A DNA stretch of 11,575 nt from Chloroflexota bacterium (lineage in GTDB: Bacteria; Chloroflexota; Anaerolineae; J102), in NCBI GenBank assembly GCA_024276255.1, contig JAJRXO010000418.1, positions 1 through 11,575 of the forward strand, given 5' to 3'. Made by a program: the position numbers and the translations under genes. Shown here piece after piece: positions 1 through 5,527 of this stretch; the stretch's first letter is position 1, and the number at the start of each line of letters is the position of its first letter. A model generated the notes under the pieces. It was not told where the DNA came from and made no database searches. It was given only the letters and a program-made list of their open reading frames with translations.

Positions 1-1339
1 AACTGGTCGCATCCAACGGTTTCCACTTGAATTCGGTCTTGGTCTTGGATAGCGCCCCGGCGTGGTCGGCCCGCTTCTGATCGAAGTATCCGATCAGGTC
101 ATCGAAGACATCCGTGCCGTTGGCCACCTTGACCTCGTATTTGACGCCCTTGTCGGTCAGTGCCGATGCTTTGTAGCCTTTGAGTGTGTCAACGAGCAGC
201 ATGTTGGCGGCGGAATCGGCGTTTTGCACTGCGTATTTGTGCTCGTACTTGAAGAATTCGGGGGCGACGGTGGGGTATGCGGCGGCAATGGTTGCCAATG
301 CGGCCACGGCATCATCCTCATCAGCAGGGTCTAGTTTCTTGAACTGGATCTTGGTCTCATCCTGCTTGAATTCGGCCACGATCTCGCCTACGCCGGCGGA
401 ATCGCCCGCGGGCGGGTTCCATTTGATCTTGTCCTCTGCCACGCTCGTGGGGGCGCCGAAGTGAGCGGAGATGGTCGTGGATATGAACGCCGTCGCCTCG
501 GCCGGTAACGGCGTGGGCTTCCACTTGCCTTCGAGCATGCCCTCCATGCTGACATTGGTTGGAGTCATGGCGGTTTGCACAGTGGCGTCCAGGGTGTTCA
601 ATTCAGCGAGGTAAGGCTGGATGTCAGCGGGTTGCGAGGCTCTGACCTCCACCTTGGCTTCTACTTTGCTGGCGACGGGTTCGGTCATCACGCCGCTGGC
701 GGTGATAGCGACGTGATTATCTTTCACCGTGGCCAGGGCGTTGGCGGTCTTGTCAATGAGGTTGTCGAAGCTGGCGGGGAAGCCCTGGGCGGCATGTTCA
801 CCGTTGACCTCGAACTCCCACTTGGCGTCGCTGCTGGCCTGGGCCAGGCCCGTGTAATCGAGGGTTCCATCGAGGGCGACGGCATTGTCGACGCGGGTCA
901 TAGCGTCGGCCACAGCCCCGGTGGCGGCCAGATCAAATTGGAGCTCGGTAAAGTAGGGGAGGCTGGCCAGACGGTCATAGAGGTCGCCCATGCCCAGATG
1001 GCAGGCGCCGCAGGTCCCGGCCAGATTGTCGTTTTCGAGCATGACCGCGCTATGTTGCGCGCCCTCGGGCGTGCCAGGATGACAACTCCAGCAGGCAATG
1101 CTCTCGATCGGGTGTACGAGCTCCAGCGAGGGCGAACCGCCGATGCCATCGACAACGGCGTCTTGCATGGCTCGTACGGCCGCGAAGCTGGCTTCGTCCG
1201 TGATGATGGGTTTGCCTAGTTCATGTTTGATCTTCAGGAAGGTGGCGCTGCCGCTGGTGTGATCGATCGACAGGGCAAGGGCGACGCTGGTAAAGAGAAG
1301 CATCACCACAACGAGGATGAATAGTGCGCGTTTTTTCAT
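1..1339 (-). CDS. Secreted or membrane-anchored diheme c-type cytochrome, partial (3' end beyond window)
   Basis: The minus-strand frame is open from an ATG at 1339 to the left edge, about 446 residues, with no stop. The N-terminus (MKKRALF, then a long run of I/L/V/M, then TSVALA) is a signal peptide or membrane anchor. Two heme c motifs follow: CWSCH at residues 83-87 and CGACH at 110-114. Extra histidines nearby could be distal ligands. The rest, from about residue 130, has no more cysteines and looks like an alternating beta-rich domain with repeated aromatic-lysine-proline segments (KWKP twice, IKWNPP once). GAGG and AGGA lie just upstream of the start. An in-frame ATG at 1414, directly after an AAGGAGG, would add a 25-residue tail; its 2-nt spacing makes it less likely. 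The gene follows the Cys-rich gene on the same strand and is probably co-transcribed. I infer an extracytoplasmic electron-transfer role and do not recognise the family. Confidence 0.8.
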   Translation of the reverse strand, partial: MKKRALFILVVVMLLFTSVALALSIDHTSGSATFLKIKHELGKPIITDEASFAAVRAMQDAVVDGIGGSPSLELVHPIESIACWSCHPGTPEGAQHSAVMLENDNLAGTCGACHLGMGDLYDRLASLPYFTELQFDLAATGAVADAMTRVDNAVALDGTLDYTGLAQASSDAKWEFEVNGEHAAQGFPASFDNLIDKTANALATVKDNHVAITASGVMTEPVASKVEAKVEVRASQPADIQPYLAELNTLDATVQTAMTPTNVSMEGMLEGKWKPTPLPAEATAFISTTISAHFGAPTSVAEDKIKWNPPAGDSAGVGEIVAEFKQDETKIQFKKLDPADEDDAVAALATIAAAYPTVAPEFFKYEHKYAVQNADSAANMLLVDTLKGYKASALTDKGVKYEVKVANGTDVFDDLIGYFDQKRADHAGALSKTKTEFKWKPLDATS

Positions 1340-1426
1340 GGTTCCTACCTCATCTTTGGGAATGGTTGGGGCGTGATAGGGGAGAGCGACATTGAGTGGT
1401 TTTTCTTCAGGCATCACCTCCTTCGG

Positions 1427-1693
1427 TCATCGTTGGGGTGGGTGCATGTCGTTGCCGGACAGCGTATTTCGGGCCAGACTGGCCTCACGCCGGTGTGCTT
1501 CGTAGATGGGACAGGAGTCGCATGAGAGATAGCGCTGACAGTGCCAGGCCTGACAATCGCCTCTGTCCCAACAGTTGTGGCCACTCTGGCGAAAAGGACA
1601 GCCTGGGCAGAAGGTGATGTTGAAATCCAGCAGGGCGAGCAGGGACCGTACGGATTCGTTGTCTACTTTCCAGAGCATCCAGCATCGTTGCAT
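1427..1693 (-). CDS. Small cysteine-rich protein, function unknown
   Basis: The reading frame ends in TGA at 1427-1429. Its C-terminal half holds seven cysteines spaced C-x2-C-x8-C-x5-C-x4-C-x5-C-x2-C (first pair CPGC, last pair CDSC), a density that suggests zinc or Fe-S binding. The frame stays open upstream to a GTG at 1786 preceded by GGAG. That extension would translate straight through an intrinsic terminator hairpin (1735-1778), so I place the start at the ATG at 1693 (or 1678), although neither has a clear ribosome-binding site. If the GTG is real, the protein is 119 aa. Its stop lies 12 nt before the ATG at 1414 and 87 nt before the preferred start of the diheme cytochrome, so the two are probably one operon, and a role with that cytochrome is a guess. 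I do not recognise the family. Coding is supported by the clustered cysteines and the placement. Confidence 0.6.
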   Translation of the reverse strand: MQRCWMLWKVDNESVRSLLALLDFNITFCPGCPFRQSGHNCWDRGDCQAWHCQRYLSCDSCPIYEAHRREASLARNTLSGNDMHPPQR

Positions 1694-1734
1694 CGAGGGT
1701 TTGAATAGAAGTGAAAGAAGGGATTTTTGGTAAC

Positions 1735-1778
1735 AAAAAAACGCCCGTCCCAGGTTTGTAAAACCTAAGATCAGGCGT
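1735..1778 (-). terminator. Strong intrinsic terminator (leftward) ahead of the Cys-rich and cytochrome genes
   Basis: Read on the minus strand, positions 1778 to 1741 form a 17-bp stem with one bulged A (1771), three G-U pairs besides the one at 1773/1746, and a TAC loop at 1760-1758. The apical stem is AGGTTT/AAACCT and the base is ACGCC/GGCGT. Seven T residues follow at 1741-1735. It lies between a consensus promoter and the downstream genes, so it must be read through for those genes to be expressed from that promoter. It would also stop transcripts coming from the kinase/regulator operon. Confidence 0.85.
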
Positions 1779-1968
1779 GCGTCCACCTTTTCTCCAGAGC
1801 TTCAGCCAGACATCGCCGCCTCGGCTTTCAACGCCCTGAAGTTTCTATACAATTGGCTTCCCTCAGCCCGGCTATGACACCTTCGTCGATGCCACAGCGT
1901 TCCAGGATCGAGCGTGCAGAAGCGAGTATCAAAGGTCAAAGCGATCTTGTGACGAATCGCTCAACCAT
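1740..1968 (-). promoter_or_regulatory. Leader RNA with possible attenuator structures (no gene)
   Basis: This stretch lies between the promoter at 1973-2001 and the terminator. On the minus strand I see a hairpin AGCGAT/ATCGCT near the 5' end (about 1960-1938), a TCGAT/ATCGA pairing (about 1911-1886), and CTTCAG/CTGAAG (about 1841-1801) enclosing a smaller GGC/GCC hairpin, then the terminator. No convincing protein gene lies in it. Placement between a strong promoter and a strong terminator suggests conditional readthrough. The ligand or protein that would control it cannot be read from the sequence; the neighbouring ANTAR regulator is the obvious candidate. Confidence 0.5.
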
Positions 1969-1972
1969 TGTC

Positions 1973-2001
1973 ATTATATGCCCATCCGATGTTTTTGTCA
2001 A
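1973..2001 (-). promoter_or_regulatory. Consensus sigma-70 promoter, leftward
   Basis: On the minus strand TTGACA (2001-1996) is followed by a 17-bp spacer and TATAAT (1978-1973), both hexamers matching the consensus exactly. It starts about 20 bp after the stop of the ANTAR regulator gene and would begin transcription near 1966-1968, toward the terminator and the Cys-rich and cytochrome genes. Confidence 0.85.
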
Positions 2002-2021
2002 GGGTTTGGGCCGGATGTTGA

Positions 2022-2606
2022 TTAGAACATTTTGTCCGCCAGTAACACCGCCTGGGCGATCTCGCTCATCTTCTTGCTCTCTGCCTGGCTGCGATCTCGC
2101 AGGATACGGAAAGCCTCCTCTTCATTGAGATGGCGGCGTTTCATCAAGATGCCTTTGGCTCGCTCCACCAGTTTGCGGTCTTCCAGCGCCTGCCGCAGAT
2201 CGTCCACTTCTTTGTGCAGGAGCATCAGTTCGTTGAAGCGGGTTTGAGCCAGACGAATGGCGGGGCGCAGTTCCTGGGTGGAGACAGGTTTGACGAGGTA
2301 GGCGAAGATGCCCGCTTCCGTAGCCCGCTCCACCAGATCGTCGTCGCTGAAGGCTGTAAGCAGCAGCACGGGAATGGGATATTCGGTCATGATCTGTCGC
2401 GCCGCTTCGATGCCATCCAACTCGGGCATCTTAATATCGAGGATCGCCAACTCAGGGCGCACCCGCATGGCCAGCGACACCGCTTCGGTACCGGTGCTGG
2501 CTTCGGCCACGACCTGGTAGCCCAATTCCTCCAGCGCCGCTCGCAGGCGCATCACATGTAAACTCTCGTCATCGGCGATGAGAACCCGCGGTTGCGTCGG
2601 TGTCAT
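2022..2606 (-). CDS. ANTAR-domain response regulator (RNA-binding antiterminator family)
   Basis: A 194-aa two-domain protein. Residues 7-120 are a receiver domain: acidic pair D12/D13, phosphoacceptor D57 in LAILDIKMP, T84 and K106 (LVKP). A short coiled segment leads to an ANTAR domain at about 136-191 (VERAKGILMKRRHLNEEEAF and the following helices), as in AmiR, NasR and EutV. ANTAR proteins bind paired RNA hairpins and prevent transcription termination. I start at the ATG at 2606, because AGGAG lies 7 nt upstream and the receiver domain begins at once; the longer frame to 2708 overlaps the kinase gene. The kinase stop (TAG, 2619-2617) overlaps this ribosome-binding site, leaving a gap of 10 nt, so the two genes are translated together. 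Phosphorylation by the adjacent kinase is expected. Its RNA targets are not proven, but two terminator-bearing leaders flank this operon. Confidence 0.93.
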   Translation of the reverse strand: MTPTQPRVLIADDESLHVMRLRAALEELGYQVVAEASTGTEAVSLAMRVRPELAILDIKMPELDGIEAARQIMTEYPIPVLLLTAFSDDDLVERATEAGIFAYLVKPVSTQELRPAIRLAQTRFNELMLLHKEVDDLRQALEDRKLVERAKGILMKRRHLNEEEAFRILRDRSQAESKKMSEIAQAVLLADKMF

Positions 2607-2616
2607 TTGCGATCTC

Positions 2617-3999
2617 CTAAAGATAGAAACGAATGAGTGCGGAGGCTCCCTGTTCACTGCTGAAATCGAGGTTGCCGTCCAGGTCCTTTTCCACCAGGGC
2701 ATGGGCAATGCGTAAGCCCAGCGTGTCGACCTGAAGCGGATCCAGGTCGGGCGGCAAGCCTACGCCGTTGTCGGCGACCTGCACTTGCACCAGGCCATCG
2801 TCAACATGAAAATCTACCCGGACGCGGCCTGTTTCTCTGCCAGGGAACGCGTGTTCCAGGGCATTGGTTACAAGCTCATTGAGGGCCAACACCAGAGAGG
2901 TTGCCTTTCCTGAGGGTAAGAGCACGGAGTCACCGATCACTTCGACTTCGATCTGTTGGCCGGGGGGCGACATGCTGCGAGCGGCGGCGGGGAATACACT
3001 TTGCGCGACCTCCTTTACATCGGTTAAACGGGTTTGTTCGACCGAGAGGAATTCGTGCACAGCGGCGATGGTCTTGATGCGGGCGATGCTATCCCGTAGG
3101 CTTTGTTCTGGTGTATGCTTTGATCCCTGCAGCAACTCTAGCTCCAGGAGATCGGCCACCGTCTGCAGGTTGTTTTTGATGCGATGGTGCATCTCTTGCA
3201 CGAGCATCTCCAGGGTGTCGGCCTTCTGGCGGCTTTCTTCGTACAGGCGGGCGTTCTCATTGGCAACGCCCTGCAGGCGGTCCAGCATCTCGTTGAACAC
3301 GCCGGAGATCTGGTGGAGATGGCGATCACCCTGGCGATCTGGCAAGCGTCGGCTGAGATCGCCGGCAGCGATCCGTTGTGCCGTGCGGGAGATGTCCTCC
3401 AGAGGTTGCGCGGCCAGCGCCACCAGCGGCGATCCGATCATGATGGCGATCAACACCACCAACAGGCCGCCGCCGATCATGATCAGCCGCACCTGAGCCA
3501 ACAAGGCGTCGGCCCGATCCAATGGCATCGATAATTGCGCCACACCGTAGCTATCCTCATCGATGTGGATCCAGTGCAGCATCACCAGCCAGCGTCTACG
3601 CGGATCTTCGGGAATGTGGGTGATATAGTGAATATCTTTTTCGCCAGCGAGCGCGGCCGCGACAAGGTCCCTGCGCACGTCGCGTACAGCCTCATGTTTC
3701 TCATCCGGTTGGGCCAGAATCCGACCATTGTTGTCCATCAACATAACCAACGATTCCGGTCCCGACGCCAGCCAGCGCAGATAATCCACGGATTCCTCGT
3801 AACTCGCGCCTTCGTCCAGTTTCCCATGCAGCGTGCGGTTGATGGGCTTGGCCTTGTTCTTGAGAAAAATCAGGGCATCGTTCACCAGGTAGCGATCGAG
3901 GGCGACATACACGACTCCATACAATGCTGCCAGGAACGCCACCAGCAACAAGGTATAAAGCAAGGTAAGACGCCAGCGCAAAGAGAGTTCTTGCCACAT
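2617..3999 (-). CDS. Membrane sensor histidine kinase, HisKA_2 type
   Basis: A 460-aa sensor kinase. It has a membrane helix at about 11-33, an extracytoplasmic sensing region of about 135 residues (34-168), a second membrane helix at about 170-197, a HAMP linker (about 195-245), and a coiled segment. The dimerisation/phosphotransfer domain carries MHHRIKNNLQ (270-279; the phosphoacceptor is in the His pair 271-272), the signature of HisKA_2 kinases. The ATPase domain shows the N box NELVTNALEHAF (374-385), the G1 box DNGVGLP (410-416) and a G2-like TLGLRIAHALVEKDLDG. The preferred start is the ATG at 3999; a TTG at 4014 is the alternative. The pairing of a HisKA_2 kinase with an ANTAR regulator matches the EutW/EutV arrangement. 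The sensed signal is unknown; the sensing domain is extracytoplasmic, so an external or periplasmic cue is likely. A TATAAT on the same strand at 4040-4035 may be its -10 box. Confidence 0.93.
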   Translation of the reverse strand: MWQELSLRWRLTLLYTLLLVAFLAALYGVVYVALDRYLVNDALIFLKNKAKPINRTLHGKLDEGASYEESVDYLRWLASGPESLVMLMDNNGRILAQPDEKHEAVRDVRRDLVAAALAGEKDIHYITHIPEDPRRRWLVMLHWIHIDEDSYGVAQLSMPLDRADALLAQVRLIMIGGGLLVVLIAIMIGSPLVALAAQPLEDISRTAQRIAAGDLSRRLPDRQGDRHLHQISGVFNEMLDRLQGVANENARLYEESRQKADTLEMLVQEMHHRIKNNLQTVADLLELELLQGSKHTPEQSLRDSIARIKTIAAVHEFLSVEQTRLTDVKEVAQSVFPAAARSMSPPGQQIEVEVIGDSVLLPSGKATSLVLALNELVTNALEHAFPGRETGRVRVDFHVDDGLVQVQVADNGVGLPPDLDPLQVDTLGLRIAHALVEKDLDGNLDFSSEQGASALIRFYL

Positions 4000-4034
4000 G
4001 AGCGATGTACCCAAGATGAGAAATGGGACTTCTT

Positions 4035-4040
4035 ATTATA
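4035..4040 (-). promoter_or_regulatory. Possible -10 box for the kinase/regulator operon
   Basis: TATAAT is read on the minus strand, placing a start site about 28 nt before the kinase ATG. No good -35 hexamer is seen at 16-18 bp, so the call is weak. Confidence 0.3.
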
Positions 4041-4061
4041 CTATCTCCCGGCCTCCATCGC

Positions 4062-4574
4062 ACAATCCCCCCCTCAGCTTCACGATACGCCTTCCTCTCC
4101 CCGATGACGTCGTTTCCCTGGAACTGCGCCAGGGCGAGGCGCTGTTGGCCACCCTCGTGCGCAGCCCCCACGCGCCCACGGTCACGTTGCTCTTCCCGGC
4201 CTCCTCCCAGGCGTTGGCTAAGACCCTGACCATACGTTGGCAAAGCGCAGACGCGGGCGGATGCGGGCCCTGATCGCACTGCTTCTCGCGGGTGCAGTGT
4301 CTGGCTCAGCGGCCTGGGCTCCAGCGACGAGGACGGCGACTTGCTCAGCTATGTGTGGAGCGTGGTCGCACAACCGGAGGGGAGCCGGGCCTGGTTCAGC
4401 AACGCCGAGGCCGCCTCGACTTTATTCTTCGCTGATGCGAGCGGTGACTATGAGATCGAGCTACGGGTGCATGATGGTCGCGTGGCCGCCCGGCCCGACC
4501 GCGTTAGTGTGCATGTTCCCGACACCCTCGCCCTGAACGCCTGTCTCTATCTGCCCATGCAGTTCAGGCGGTAA
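4062..4574 (+). pseudogene. Frameshifted, truncated remnant of an Ig/PKD-domain extracellular protein
   Basis: Two reading frames together spell one eroded protein. The first, ending at TGA 4271-4273, gives an Ig-like segment with HAPTVTLLFPASS and LTIRWQSADA, the pattern of a domain found in large secreted or surface proteins. The second, open from about 4251 to the stop at 4572-4574, gives what looks like a whole PKD-like domain: ADAGPDRT, then GLGSSDEDGDLLSYVWS, then ASGDYEIELRVHDG and VSVHV. The two frames meet near 4245-4260, where a frameshift or small deletion has joined ADAGG-like and ADAGP-like coding. There is no credible start or signal peptide: the 5' side runs into the kinase promoter region. 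I infer a broken gene left by rearrangement. A further open segment (about 4613-4760) containing FSGKGMFGEFHALWHLV may be more of the same debris, but I cannot assign it. Confidence 0.65.
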
Positions 4575-4740
4575 AAATCGCCATGATCATGAATCCGCGC
4601 CGCTGCGTTCACCCCGCAGCCCTGGCCCCAACCGTCCCCCGGCGGACTACGTCTTCAGTGGCAAGGGCATGTTCGGCGAATTCCATGCACTGTGGCACCT
4701 CGTGGCGTCTGTATCTACCTCTGATTCTTCAAACGTCGAT
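4575..4740. other. Intergenic stretch without a recognisable gene
   Basis: It lies between the PKD remnant and the promoter of the reductase operon. One plus-strand frame is open and reads like eroded coding sequence, but no start, motif or family can be named. Confidence 0.4.
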
Positions 4741-4768
4741 TTGACAGTATGCCAGAAAGGTGTATAAT
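4741..4768 (+). promoter_or_regulatory. Consensus sigma-70 promoter of the reductase leader
   Basis: TTGACA (4741-4746), a 16-bp spacer and TATAAT (4763-4768), both exact consensus hexamers. Transcription should start near 4775, some 750 nt upstream of the first gene (5528), so the transcript has a very long structured leader or ends early as a short RNA of about 270 nt at the terminator 5017-5042. Confidence 0.85.
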
Positions 4769-4774
4769 GCACAT

Positions 4775-5042
4775 TACAATCTGCTCCTGCATACAGCAGC
4801 CAGAGGACCCCTTAAAGTGTCAACTCTATTCAATCATCTGCCAACTCGTAATGAACTGAATGTATCGACCTGCATCTGTCGCCAGCGGGGCGTTAAGCAC
4901 CGCGGTCGATAGACAGGTTTTCTTCTGCTGAATAATAGAACCACTCGACCCGGTGCCTAGCACACCCGCGATTACCAGTGAATCTGGTGCGGGACAGGGT
5001 CGAGTTAGTTTTCCAGGCCTGGGACCCGTTCCCGGGCTTTTT
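4775..5042 (+). promoter_or_regulatory. Structured leader RNA, or stand-alone small RNA, ending in a terminator
   Basis: A small 5' hairpin (CTGCT 4781-4785 / AGCAG 4795-4799) is followed by two domains. Domain A (4863-4911) is closed by the 8-bp perfect stem TATCGACC/GGTCGATA and contains a CGCC/GGCG hairpin. Domain B (4943-5005) is closed by the 9-bp perfect stem ACTCGACCC/GGGTCGAGT and holds two hairpins: GTGC/GCAC (4953-4963) and CCCGC/GCGGG (4965-4993) with an inner ACCAG/CTGGT. This makes a three-way junction. A terminator follows 11 nt later. Competing pairings exist: GGTCGA of domain A can pair with TCGACC of domain B, and CAGCAG (4794-4799) with CTGCTG (4925-4930). I recognise no known riboswitch class. 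Promoter, structured RNA and terminator ahead of a biosynthetic operon suggest attenuation, or a separate small RNA. Confidence 0.65.
5017..5042 (+). terminator. Intrinsic terminator inside the reductase leader
   Basis: The stem GCCTGGGA (5017-5024) pairs with TCCCGGGC (5030-5037), 8 bp with one G-U pair, around the loop CCCGT, followed by five T residues (5038-5042). It sits 485 bp before the first gene of the operon. Confidence 0.85.
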
Positions 5043-5181
5043 GTATTTCACGCCTGCCCCGTCACCCTGTTCAGTTTCGTATTGGCCTTTTAGTTTGTAA
5101 CGCAGTCACAAAAATGACACTTTCCTTCCCATGCACAACGTGAAACCTTTTATGCGCCACTTAATTCATTGCATCTGTATA

Positions 5182-5351
5182 GGGCGGAGGCAACCCACAC
5201 CTCCTCTGCGGTAACCGGTATTGATGTCGGGCCGGCGAGGGAGCGAGGTGGGGAGTCTCCGCGCCGGATCTAGAGCAGGTGAACTGCTAGTTGTGGTATC
5301 CACTCGTCAGAGTCTCGAACAGGCGCAGTGGATTCAGATAGCATCACCTGC
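5182..5351 (+). promoter_or_regulatory. Second structured region in the 5' untranslated region
   Basis: Two folded parts are visible. The first is closed by GCGGAG (5184-5189) / CTCCGC (5257-5262) with an inner CACCTC (5198-5203) / GAGGTG (5245-5250). The second is a long hairpin of three stacked segments: GCAGGTGA (5275-5282) / TCACCTGC (5344-5351), TGCTA (5285-5289) / TAGCA (5339-5343), and ATCCACT (5298-5304) / AGTGGAT (5327-5333), around a 22-nt loop. All these pairings are perfect. The nested order argues for a real RNA fold rather than chance. The long hairpin could also be the inverted repeat of a small mobile element. The class is not recognised. Confidence 0.5.
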
Positions 5352-5527
5352 ATCCCTGTGAACGATAATCGTCCACCAGCCATATCACCTCTGTGCCACA
5401 AGAGCGGTACAGGCGTAATCGGCGACCTGGGCGAGAGTTGCCATAGGGGATAGCAGCCTTTTTCTGCCCCGTCAGGCGGATTCCATATTCACTCCGAAGC
5501 ATTATCAGCAACAACAGGAGAATCTCG
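5352..5527 (+). other. Remaining 5' untranslated region of the reductase operon
   Basis: No gene is seen. Near the end a GGGG...CCCC pairing with an inner CAG/CTG surrounds a T-run (about 5447-5470), a weak hairpin at most. The ribosome-binding site AGGAG (5516-5520) precedes the ATG at 5528 by 7 nt. Confidence 0.5.

Noticed and set aside
575..1219. Long plus-strand open frame opposite the cytochrome gene
   Set aside because: It is the mirror of the minus-strand cytochrome frame, which carries a signal peptide and two CXXCH motifs. The plus-strand product has no recognisable feature.
1771..1790. GGACGCA followed by GCC in the leftward leader, resembling part of the c-di-GMP-I (GEMM) riboswitch core
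   Set aside because: The paired GGCAAA segment and GNRA-capped hairpin of that riboswitch are not present upstream, so the match is too short to claim.
4990..5012. Possible tRNA T-arm (GGGTCGAGT)
   Set aside because: No cloverleaf, acceptor stem or anticodon arm fits around it, and the bases form the closing stem of domain B instead.
4775..5042. ANTAR-type tandem hexaloop hairpins
   Set aside because: The hairpins I can draw have loops of 3, 5, 7 or 9 nt (for example ACCAG/CTGGT with five, GGTG/CACC with seven). None shows a six-base loop with A at 1 and G at 4 on a good stem. The same search failed in the leftward leader.
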